This document shows positions 33,901 through 44,216 of a DNA stretch of 64,000 nucleotides, piece after piece. The notes beneath the pieces were generated by a model that did not search any database, was not told the DNA's origin, and saw only the letters and a list, made by a program, of their open reading frames with translations. The stretch is from Turritopsis dohrnii (lineage: Eukaryota > Cnidaria > Hydrozoa > Anthoathecata > Oceaniidae), in assembly GCA_027922465.2 (NCBI GenBank), contig BQMF02000159.1:434001-498000 (forward strand), read 5' to 3'. Numbering within the stretch: the stretch's first letter is position 1; the number at the start of each line of letters is the position of its first letter. Made by a program: the position numbers and the translations under genes.

Positions 33901-36647
33901 TTTAACCTCTTTAAGCTAGATGATAATTTTTACGTCAACATCGATGATTTTTACGTCGCTAGACGATTTTTGCGACGATCTTCATATGTTTTCGAGATGA
34001 CAGATGCACAGAACAAACTAGATCGTCGCGATAAAAATATTCGCTTGAGAAAAAGTAGAAATAGTTTCAGCCGTTCATCGTGCGAAGTACGATCGTCAAA
34101 TTTAAAACCAATAGGATTATTCAAAATTTAGATTGCATGATCTGTTATCGTTTGCAGGTTGTGTGTTAGATCATCATGATAACCGTCGCAATATCGTGGT
34201 AAAAAAGATTTTCAAAAACTACAATGGCAACGAAGTCGACGACGTACAAAGAAATGCATATGTATAATTAACCACAAAACAATAGAAACTTTACATTTGG
34301 GTTAAGAAATTTGTTTATAATGTTTATGAAGTCTGTTTCTTGAACCAGAGATATGTAAAAAAGGAAAGATAAACAACTCGCTTGAACTCGATTGACAGCT
34401 TATTGTTAATCTTTTTGTTTCGCGCTTCTATTCAACGGCATCCGTGTCCCCAGATCCAGACTCTTTTTTTTTGAGAATAATTAAATTTCAGAAAGATTAA
34501 GATATATAACGAGTGTTACCGACAATTTAAGTTGTTGTTGATTTGTCTTTCATAAATATCTCCTGAGAGATTTCGATATTTTACAGACGAATCTTAATCT
34601 CACACATATACTTTTCATTTTTCTTAATGTTTGTAAAAAAGATTATCATTTTAGAAAAAGAAATAACCAATAATTCATATGCTGGTAAATTTTCTCGTAA
34701 AAATAAGTGACTCTCATTGAAATCAATTTTTCAAAAAAAGTACTGAAGTCTGATGCAAGGCTGGCTAATAACACTTAAGGTATGCTTTTATTTATCAGTT
34801 TATTTGATTAAGATTATTCAACATTTGTTTTAAAACGAGATATTTTGAGAAAAGTTACACCTAAAATTCGGTGTTTACTGATGAAATATTCTTTATAATT
34901 AATGTACTCGTCTATAGTTCGGCATGTTCGGTGAACGAAAGCTTTATGAAATATTGAAATATGCGCAACTAGGAAAAATTATGAAAATTATGCAATGATT
35001 ATTAGCATAATTTTAATTTTCAACCAATGAACATTTAGAATTTGAACAATTAGAATTAATTATATGTTTAAAATATTCGCGCGAAACAATACTCACACCA
35101 GAAAAAGGGAGGCCCGGAAAACCCGAGTTATAAAATCGAGTTATGAACTATGACGTCATAATTCGAGTTATTTATTCAAAATTTTTAATTTTCTATATTC
35201 TTTCGAGTTAATAACTCGAAAATATATTTGTCGCTTTTACAACTCGAGTTATTAACTCGAAATTAAAAAAGTCAAATTTTGAATTTGAGTTAATAACTCG
35301 AAGTTAATTTTTCAAACAAATTAAATTGAGTTACTAACTCGATAGTATTATATTGCTTTAAAGGAATCGAGTTATTAAAGTTTTCAAAAATTTCTTACGA
35401 TTTATCGTGTGTGCTTGTTTTTCAGAATAATTTTCAAATATGGCAAGGGATATTGTCGAAAGTTCACTGGGAATGGTGTGAGTTTTTTAAAAAAAGGCAA
35501 AGTAGGCCAAATTTGAGGCAAATTTTGAAAATCGTTCAATTCGTTCGATCGTTCAACATCTTAAACAATGCAATCACACTTTATCTCTTGATGACTTCAA
35601 TATTCTGGCTTATGGGAGCAGTCGCTTTTTGCTGGAGTTAAAAGAGAGCCTATTTATTATGCGTGATAATCCTCAATTAAACCATAACATACGATCAGCA
35701 CCTTTGTTAATTTAATTGAAGAACAGTTATGTATTAATTAGTTGTTAAACAAAATTGTATATGTACTTTGTGCATTCTGTAAAAAAAAAAACTTGTCTTG
35801 AAAATGGGTGTCTTCACCCAAAACGTTGACAAAACATGCTGTTGTTTTTGTTTTTTTACGTTCAATTTTAATGAAAATTTAATAGTGGAACAAGTTTGTA
35901 CTGCTGATTTCAAATATGAAGGTCAAATTGTGGATAAAGTCAAATTAGGCCAAATTTGGACCAAATTTTAAAAATTGTTCAATTCTAATGAAGATTTAAT
36001 AGAGGAATGACTTTGTACTGTTGATTTCGAATTTGAAGGTCAACTTGTGCATAAGGCCAAATTAGGCCCAATTTAGACCAAATTGTGAAAATTGTAATTC
36101 TTCAGTCTAGAAAAGGTGGTTTCAAATTTCTCATCCATCTTTGCTGAAACAAAAATCACATATAGTAATATTTGGACAAACAATTTCTTTTAGAATTAAA
36201 ATGATTTTACCTCAAGATTATAAATTGCACGTGCGAAACACCAGTGTTAACACCTAAACTAGCATGTAGCTTTAGCTAAAAATGCCCCCGCGCTCAAGCA
36301 TTCCAATTTATACAGACAGCAAGCTATACATTAACAGCGGAAACGAAAACAAGTTTTTGGCCGAAAAAAAATGTTTGGGTTGATTTGGGACCTGATATGA
36401 GGCAAAGTTATATGCTTAAATATTTCGACAAAATCAGTTTTTGGCATTTCAAAACCAACTTGCAAAATGCAAACCAAATAGATCTACACTTAAACAGATG
36501 AAAATATGCACAAAACTTTGTTACTTTTTGTTATCTCTTAGGTCTAAGTTACACTGATGCTAATATACCTTTCAAAGAGTGTAAATAAGGCTTAACAAGT
36601 AATATTAGAAAGTATTTGTTACAAACAAGAGAAATGTGTGAATCTGT

Positions 36648-36810
36648 ATATGCATCTACCGGTTTGAAACCAGCTAATCTTTACGGTCAAAACCTTGTTA
36701 AATTTGTTTGGGAGGGTGAGGTTTTGGCCAAGTGATGTCTCGTTCTTCCAAACGCTTTTAACAGAGTTTTCACCATGAAGTTTGATGGTTTGAAACCGGT
36801 AGATGCATAC
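36648..36810. mobile_element. 163-bp MITE nested in the Mutator-like element
   Basis: TATGCATCTACCGGTTTGAA at the left pairs with TTTGAAACCGGTAGATGCAT at the right. The ends are flanked by TA-rich DNA, so the duplication cannot be told apart. Confidence 0.75.
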
Positions 36811-37584
36811 CCTCGAATTGAAACCATGGATACATATTTTATAATTTTTATAATTAAAATAACATTTGTTAAAAACATTCTGTATATAAGAGCCAAAAAA
36901 AAAAAAAAACTTTTTCAAAAAAAAAATTAAAGCGAAAAATCCATTGCGTTTCAAACTTTGATTTAAAACAAAAAAATAGCCAAAGTTTACATAAAAAAAA
37001 CAAGAAAAAAATATATAGGTTTTATTGATTATGATCACACTAGGTTTGGAAGACAATCAAAGAAGAAAAACACGAAGAACGACAATTTGTAATATGGCTT
37101 TCTTGTATACACAGAAATCCAATTAAAATCTTTTGAAGGGAAGATCCGCCAAAAATCAGTGCATTAAACAAAATTATTGAAAGAAAAATTTAGAGTTAAA
37201 ATATATACAAAAATAAAACGTATGGTTGGCAAAATTTCGGATATCAAGCTGTGCTTCAAAATCCTTGTCGTTCACTTCACTAAAACAACACAAAGTAACA
37301 CGAAAAATGTCTAAGCAATTTTAGCATACGATCTTCCTAAATAACATAGTATAATATAATAATAAATTAGGAAAGAGAAAAACATTCTGTCTCCCACTTA
37401 CAGTACCATGCTTTGAAACGGGAAAAAAGCAAAGTCAGCTAATAATTGTATTCCACCGTGTAACGTCAACACGAAAGTTGGAGGATGAAGAAGATGATGA
37501 TGATGAAGAACAAAATCGGAAACTGACATTCGCCTATCTCGTGAAACTACTATGCCTCCTCGCTCGCTTACGCTCGCTGCGGGG

Positions 37585-37923
37585 GCAATTTATTGATTTA
37601 TTTATTTATTTGGTATTGTTTTACGTCGCTAGCCTCACTCAGTTGCTATTGCATCTGCTTTCCAGGAGGGGCCACAGCTTAGGTTGGAGGCTCCGAAGTA
37701 TTTGACACTCTCACGAGTGACACAAACCCAATCAAGGGCCTGTGCTCTTCTGGATGACCTCCTGCAACACCCGATGTATCATCTACCCAATTTACCTCAC
37801 ATGGCATGGGTCGACCCGGCGCTATGGTACATTCACTAGCGCATGGTGAATCGCCGCCAAGGGGAATTGAACCCCGATCTCCCGAATGAAATACGAGAGT
37901 GATAACCACTATACTATGGCGCC
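37585..37923 (-). mobile_element. tRNA-derived SINE, copy 1
   Basis: The head (37923 leftward) has a pol III A box (TAGTATAGTGG) and B box (GGGGTTCAATTCC). It folds roughly as a tRNA with anticodon-loop ATTTCAT, i.e. tRNA-Glu(TTC)-like. A ~250-base body follows, with ACATCGGGTGTTGCAGGAGG-type sequence, and a TAAATAAATAAAT tail. About 90 percent like copy 2 at 43694-44030. It lies inside the Mutator-like element. Confidence 0.85.
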
Positions 37924-38746
37924 AATAAAATTCATATAGAAATATAGAATCTATTTTCTCACTTCGGCAACTTTTTATCTTGGAGTTTTCAGCTATCACA
38001 ATACAGCAAGAGTAAGATCAATAGAAAAAAATGTCAGAGGTGGCATGGTACAGCTGTAGTTAAAAATATTATCAGGACTGCATATCATTACTGCACTAAT
38101 GTAAATCAAAGTTTGAACTATAAAATTGTTCCGTGTGCAAATTTTCATTACAGTTGAACAATTTTCAAAATTTGGTCCAAATTTAGCCTAATTTGGCCTA
38201 ATGCACAAGTCGATCTTCAAATTCGAAATCAGCAGTACAAAGTCATTCCTCTATTTAATCTTCATTAGAATTCAACAATTTCCAAAATTTGGTCCAAATT
38301 TAAAATTGAACGATTTTCAAAATTGGCCTCAAAATTGGCCTACTTTGCCTCACACCATTCCCAGTGAACTTTCGACAATATCCCTTGCCATATTTGAAAA
38401 ATATTCTGAAAAACAAGCACACACGATAAATCGTAAGAAATTTTTGAAAACTTTAATAACTCGATTCCTTTAAAGCAATATAATACTATCGAGTTAGTAA
38501 CTCGATTTGATTTATTTGAAAAATTAACTTCGAGTTACTAACTCAAATTCAAAATTTGACTTTTTTAATTTCGAGTTAATAACTCGAGTTGTAAAAGCGA
38601 CAAATATATTTTCGAGTTATTAACTCGAAAGAATATAGAAAATTAAAAATTTCGAGTTAATAACTCGAATTATGACGTCATAGTTCATAACTCGACTTTA
38701 TAACTCGATTTTATAACTCGGGTTTTCTGGTCCTCAGAAAAAGGGA

Positions 38747-39949
38747 CACGGATAGCTTTTACGAGAAACAGTGAGTTGTTTATCTTTCTTTTTTACATAT
38801 CTCTGCTTGAACTTAGAGAGACAGAATCATAAAGGAACCACGGAAAATCAATACGAAATACTGCTTCTCTCGCGTCTTCGTTTTGAGCACGACTTCAAAG
38901 TACTACTTTTCACATTGTGTGTAGAACGTGCAAATCTGATGATGATATTAGTAAAATTAAAAACATTTCCTAACAATCTAGTGTGAAATAGACTTCCATT
39001 CTTAAGCAGATCTATGGAGTAAAGTCAATATTCTGTTTGCCTCACATCTTCGTTGCTGTCATTGTTTCTATAAAAGGTCTATAAAATCGGATACTGTCGG
39101 CTTTATATTATGATAGACTTCCGGTATAATATCGTGGTGATGGTGGGTCTGTTACAAAAGTATTAGCATTTTGCCCATTCGACACGACAACTGTTTGTTT
39201 CAATATATTTTGACTATCATCCTTGTAGAAATCATGTTTTGGAATTTTGTAAAGTCTATACTAATACTTTCGAAAACCGTTTGTTTGATATTGCATCATA
39301 AACATGCTGTTTTTATACAACCTGAAGTATCGATTTGTCCGTCCGACATATAACAAGTACATTTTGTAGCAGACCCTGGTATAAATATGTTCAGGGTAAG
39401 TCAGAAAAAGTGGAAGAGTGCAACATTTCGATATTTCTTTTCAGTCTTAAGTTTCGATTAGGTGACTTGCAAGTTGTTCTGTTCTACTTTAAATCACTAA
39501 ACTCTCCCCCACAAATTCTGAATGAATTCTAGCTATGCCTCCGGATGTCACGTTGGCGTAAACAGTGTCATACTTAACAATTCGAACTTTCCAGTACCTA
39601 AAACTGTTTAAGTTATCCTGGTGAACTGATACTCTCAACTTAGAACCAAAAAGGTTTCTGGCCTTTCTGCAACTCTTGATTCTAATTCATACTCTATATA
39701 ATCAGGGATATGTTACGCTTTAACATATCCCTGATATAACGCAAACACTATACAGCCACAAAATATATGGAATGATGATAATTGTTTGTACCAGAACCCA
39801 CCGAGCATGTCAGGGCCAGAAGCCTTTTTTAACTGCAGCTTTTAACGATTCTTTGTACGACAGGATTATCAATGGTATAATGTTTTGGTTCAACATTTTT
39901 ACAATAATCGTTCTGCAGTAAGTTTAGTAAATTCTGCAGTAAGGGATTG
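38747..39949. other. Non-coding stretch with one MITE
   Basis: Short ORFs only. It contains the second copy of the GGGTCTGTT MITE (39145-39376). Around 39700-39740 there is a short perfect palindrome-like pair (ATCAGGGATATGTTA and TAACATATCCCTGAT). Confidence 0.5.
39145..39376. mobile_element. MITE with GGGTCTGTT ends, copy 2
   Basis: Begins GGGTCTGTTACAAAAGT and ends AGCAGACCC. The interior aligns with 27778-27983 in the same orientation. Confidence 0.8.
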
Positions 39950-40050
39950 TTCACAAATGACGTCAACCATTTTTTCAAGATTTTTGACCCTCAACAGTAG
40001 TATCACCTCCCTCACCTCCCCCTCAACCAGCGTCAACTTTAGCATAAGCC
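39950..40050. mobile_element. MITE with GTTCACAAATGACGTCAAC end, partial copy
   Basis: AGGGATTGTTCACAAATGAC with GTCAACC at the left, then CAGCGTCAACTTTAGCATAA at about 40030. No right terminal repeat is present. Confidence 0.75.
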
Positions 40051-41138
40051 TCGTAACAATCAGGCATGAAAACATGGTTTCAAAGCAATTTTAATAAAGA
40101 AAGTACGCAACGACGTTGAAGGTAAGCCAAGACTTCAACCAATTAACGATGACTTAGCCTGCTTAGACATTGGAGCTCGAGGATTTTGTAGGTAACAGCA
40201 AATGGCATTTTTTTGTCATCCCGTGATCCAAACAAAAATCCAAAATCTCAAGCGAATGTTCGTCTGAAAAAAATTTCGAAAAATCACAGGAGAAAAAGTA
40301 ACGTAATGCGAACAGAATGTGCTTAATAATAACGCGCATGGATCATTCACTCCCCTTGTTTACCACAGGTTTTTTTGGCTGAAAAGATTACAGAGATGTT
40401 AGGCCACAGATATGATCATACGATAGCCTGATTATATTGTGAACTGTCCTTTGCCGCTCTGCATTGTCTTTGAGGCAGTCGCTCTATTAAAATGAATATT
40501 GAAGTGGTCTAAGATTTTGATCTTGCATGTGTACATAGAAGACTTTAAGTTTATTTTACTTAATCATCTTGATCTTTATGATCTATTTGTACATAGTCGT
40601 TTTCACCTTTAGATATTCTTTTAAATTAGAATATATTACATTTTACCGATCTATATTGTTCAAAGAAGAAATTACAGAATGATTCCAATATTTGCTCAAT
40701 TAAACAATGTTCTTTGGCCCAGTTTTGGTTTGTACTTAAACGTTAGAAGAGATCCACACATGTTGATAAATAAGCAGTGTTGTTCTTTTTCTCCAACAAA
40801 ATATTTCCAGCATCCAACCTGTTCATTGATTTTTCTGTTTTATTAAATTTTTTATTTTATAGCTTTTGGTATTTAGGCAAAATTTGAGAACAAACAAGTC
40901 TCTGTAAAGAGTTTCGATGGCTCTGATGTTGCAGACAACAAAGTTAATCTATGGTAGAAAGCTTCACTGAGTATAGGGAAAGTCTGCTAACGTTTAATTG
41001 CAAAAAAAAAACAAAAAAAAACAGTAATTAATTTGGTGGATAAAGAAAAGGACAGAGAGATAAACTTTATTAAAAATCGTGAATGATTAAAAACAATAAA
41101 AGACTTTTTAGTAAAATATGATGGTTTGAGAAAGACAT
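40051..41138. other. Non-coding stretch upstream of the small membrane-anchored ORF
   Basis: No ORF or repeat of note. It would contain the promoter of the gene at 41139 if that gene is real. Confidence 0.4.
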
Positions 41139-41546
41139 ATGTTTTGTAAAAGGGAAGAAATAGAAGAAGAACAAGTAGAAGAACAAAAAGAACAAGAAGA
41201 AGAAGAAGAAGTTTTGGAAACTAATTCTGAAGATACCTTCATGTTTAAACTCTTCGGTTTTAAAAGCTCTTGCATTGTGAGTGAACTACTCTTGGAAGAA
41301 AAAGATGAGATAAGAGATAGAGAATGTGCTGGTGACAGTCCTTTTGGAACGACATGTTCTGACGGCGAGAATATGTTAGCAGTAACGACATTGTCACGAA
41401 GTGACGTGCATGATTCGGTAACGGATGATAACGAAGAATTGCGAAAAATTGTCGAAAGGCGCAGAAATTACATCTGTTTCATTCAAACTTTTACAACTTT
41501 GTTTTGCGTCGCGTTATGCATTTTAATATTTTTTATATTGCTATAA
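41139..41546 (+). CDS. Predicted small acidic protein with C-terminal membrane anchor
   Basis: Single-exon ORF of 135 codons. The N-terminal quarter is a Glu-rich run (EEEQVEEQKEQEEEEE), the middle is polar, and the last ~25 residues form one hydrophobic helix (TLFCVALCILIFFILL) that ends the protein. This resembles a tail-anchored membrane protein. An AATAAA signal at 41673-41678 follows about 125 bases after the stop. I recognise no family. It could be the last exon of a longer gene, or a chance ORF; the membrane helix and poly(A) signal favour a real product. Confidence 0.4.
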   Translation: MFCKREEIEEEQVEEQKEQEEEEEVLETNSEDTFMFKLFGFKSSCIVSELLLEEKDEIRDRECAGDSPFGTTCSDGENMLAVTTLSRSDVHDSVTDDNEELRKIVERRRNYICFIQTFTTLFCVALCILIFFILL

Positions 41547-41700
41547 TTCTCGGAACTTTGCTCTAGTGTTTGAAGGGCATGACACTTGACGAAATATCCC
41601 GCACACAGAGAACTATTGTTTTCTCCTCACGTGAATACAAATTGAGTCGCTTAGTTGGTTACAAACAAGTGTAATAAATCTTATTCTTCTCTGTAACATA

Positions 41701-41875
41701 GTAAACTCTCTCTAATTCGAATGACCTGAATAACCACGGGACCCAAAAAAACGTTGGATTAATGAAAAGTTCGAATTATGGGGGTTCATTTGAATAGAAA
41801 TAATAAGTAGAACGAGTAGAATGGAACATGGAATTCGCTCGAATTATAGAGGTTCGAATTATAAAGGCTCAACTG
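41701..41875. mobile_element. pogo/Tc1-type MITE, TA duplication
   Basis: Left GTAAACTCTCTCTAATTCGA and right GTTCGAATTATAAAGGCTCA with AACTG are the classical pogo-type ends (CAGTNNA..CTCTNTAATTCGAA). TA flanks both sides. About 175 bases, no ORF. Confidence 0.8.
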
Positions 41876-42058
41876 TATGTTTGTTCTTCACTTAGTGCCT
41901 TACCACCTTTAATTTATGATCTTCTACCAGTTCCAGAAAATGCTTCTTGCTATAAGGCGAGCACTGTAGAAGGATATAGGAGATTGGTTCGTTCCAACCC
42001 TAAAATTATATTCACCTGACAAATGAGATGCATTAAGATCAAATTGATGAGTATGGTC

Positions 42059-42203
42059 ATCATCTGACAAATCGTTACCATTACATTAAAACACTTACAT
42101 TAAAACATAAAAGTATTTGAGCAAATGAGCCTTACCCTCACTAACCCAAACACATTTCACGAGGTTTACACCGTAAGTATCTAATGGTAACGAGTTGTCA
42201 AAC
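42059..42203. mobile_element. MITE with GTTCRTCTGAC ends, copy 2 (inverted)
   Basis: Left TCATCTGACAAATCGTTACC, right GGTAACGAGTTGTCAAAC. Its reverse complement aligns with 4932-5091. Confidence 0.75.
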
Positions 42204-43604
42204 AAAGATGTTGACGAGGGTAGTAACAGTAGTACCCTCTTGGCAAACAACATAGATTTCTTTTGAATTCAGTTGCAACATGGTAACAAGATAAGATTAG
42301 GAAGTTACTTTCATCATAAAATATGTCGATGGGAAAATATTTCGCACACCAAAACATAGTCACTATTTTTTGAGAGTCAATTTCCAATAATAACATTCTA
42401 TCTGATGACCATGTCTCGATAAATACCTTCTATACACATCACACATCTTTGATTTGGTAGTTTGTCTGTCAGTAGGACTTTAACCGAAACGTTATGTTGT
42501 CGGTTTCCCTGGAATTGTGAAGGATGATCTCATATCCTAAAGATATTCAATTCCCCAATGATGCGCAAAGTGATTGTTTGTCATGCTTAAACGATTATCG
42601 TTATGGCCAACAATATCTATTATAGCAGATGACTAAGGAGCTAAAGCTTCACAAGAAACTCCATCATAACTTTGTTGGCCCATATTACGCCAACCGACTT
42701 AATGGCGTTCATTTTCATGACACGGCGTAAATAAGGGGCGATGTTTCATGTTTATCTGTGAGAGTTTCACCTTGAATTTTCTTGCTAGCAAAGTCGTAGA
42801 TAATGTAGGAGATCAGTGGGTTATTTAATTTAATATCAAATGCGTTTCGGTCAGGATTGTTAGGAGCTTTTCACGAGACCAAAGTTTTTGTTACTACTTT
42901 CTTAAGGCGACGCTTGACTGTTTGTGCAGTCTTTCGATGAGTCCACCCTCTACCTCGACGCACCAACAAATAAAATACTAATTTATATCATGACTTGCAG
43001 CGAATTCTTGTGTTTAACTTGCAATGTGATATATAATTATCAGGTATTATATTTTCCATTTTTCTTCACGATCCTCGATTTCCAATGAAACGCTCAATTG
43101 CATTAATTCAAGCAACAGTTGTATTAAGATCTGTTATACGTTACAAGCTGACAACGTTTTGCGCTTTTGTCGTCATAACAAATGTTCAAAAACGTTTTAT
43201 GGTTCACTGACTTGTTAGAATATGACTTCTCTAACGTCAGACATAAATAACTTGCTGCTCATGGGGAGTGAATGTCTGTTTCTGCATTTCTCATTTGGTA
43301 AAACCTCTGTAGACAAAATTTTGACAACTTCGTCTCCAGACTATCTTGACTTTTCAATAAAGCAAATGACGTCATATCTAATAGAAACGAATCTGAATAT
43401 CTAAAAGAAACGAAGTTGCAGACTTCATAGCATGAGCTGTTATCATATTTTTATAAATCTAACATTTAAGATAAATCAATAATTCGGATTATCGGAATTG
43501 AAAGGAAGAAACGGATGAACATGAACTATACTCTTCTTCATAGGCGTTAAAAGTTCGCCCGATAGGCGTTAAAAGTTCGCCCGATTTGAAAATGTGGCCA
43601 ACAT
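42204..43604. other. Non-coding stretch
   Basis: Short ORFs only. A 22-base direct duplication, AGGCGTTAAAAGTTCGCCCG, occurs twice in tandem at about 43542-43585, immediately before the LTR. Confidence 0.4.
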
Positions 43605-44198
43605 TGTCGTAAAAGAAATGTAGATTTCTTTTGTTTTACTTTTATACTATTTTATTATTTTATATTTTGTTCTATTGTTGTGTCCACCATTTTGGCGCCG
43701 TAGTATAGTGGTTATCACTCTCGTATTTCATGCGGGAGATCGGGGTTCAATTCCCCTTGGCGGCGATTTACCATGCTCGAGTGAATGTACCATAACGCCG
43801 GGTCGACCCATGGCATGTGAGGGAAATTGGGTTGATGATACATCGGGTGTTGCAGGAGGTCATCCAGAAGAGCACAGGCCCTTGATTGGGTTTGTGTCAC
43901 TCATGAGACTGTCAAATACTATACAGCCTCCAACCTAAGCCGTGGCCCCTCCTGGAAAGCAGATGCAATAGCAACTGAGTGAGGCTAGCCACGTAAAACA
44001 ATACCAAATAGATGAATAAATAAATAAATTATAATTTATCTAGTTCTCAGACCGTTTTATGTCTATATCGGCGAGCACGTGTCTGTTCGCTCTCTTCTTT
44101 CTTGGGTTGGGACGAGATAACGTGTTATGTAAAGTTGGTGTAAGTCTTGGACACGTTGTTTTCTTCTTGTCCCTTTTTCATGTTCAAGAAGGTTTAAA
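43605..44198 (+). mobile_element. BEL-type LTR interrupted by a SINE
   Basis: Starts TGTCGTAAAAGAAATGTAGA. After the SINE it resumes with ATTTATCTAGTTCTCAGACC, CGGCGAGCACGTGTCTG and TTCAAGAAGGTTTAAA. These blocks match the LTR at 57283-57476 in order, with about 20 percent divergence. It is followed directly by a primer-binding site at 44199. Confidence 0.75.
43694..44030 (+). mobile_element. tRNA-derived SINE, copy 2
   Basis: Head GGCGCCGTAGTATAGTGG with B box GGGGTTCAATTCC. The 5' GGCGCCG can pair with TGGCGGC after the T arm, with one mismatch, so the tRNA-like shape is well kept. Body and AATAAATAAATAAAT tail match copy 1 on the opposite strand. No clear target duplication. Confidence 0.88.
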
Positions 44199-44216
44199 TG
44201 GCGCCCGATGAGAACT
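44199..44216 (+). other. Retrotransposon primer-binding site (tRNA-Lys type)
   Basis: TGGCGCCCGATGAGAACT directly follows the LTR at 43605-44198. The TGGCGCCCGA start is the known complement of a tRNA-Lys 3' end, so this marks the LTR as the 5' one of its element. Confidence 0.65.

Larger units (their letters stand above)
35110..38734. mobile_element. 3.6-kb Mutator-like element with ~430-bp inverted repeats and 11-bp target duplication
   Basis: CAGAAAAAGGG flanks both sides (35099-35109 and 38735-38745). The ends AGGCCCGGAAAACCCGAG and the complement of CTCGGGTTTTCTGGTCCT open very long inverted repeats, about 35110-35541 against 38300-38734. These are full of GAGTTATTAACTC palindromes. Inside the arms are ~115-base tandem units (around 35870-36100 and 38150-38290) with GGCCAAATT motifs. 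The interior has no transposase; it holds a small MITE (36648-36810) and a SINE (37585-37923). Long arms with a 9-12-base duplication fit Mutator-like elements; that class call is inference. Confidence 0.8.

Noticed and set aside
36619..37056. 145-codon minus-strand ORF as a gene
   Set aside because: Phe/Lys-rich translation of A/T runs, and it overlaps a MITE inverted repeat inside the Mutator-like element.
43694..43766. A functional tRNA-Glu gene
   Set aside because: The same head occurs in two copies with a long shared body and AATA tail, has mismatches in the acceptor and D stems, and is better explained as the head of a SINE.
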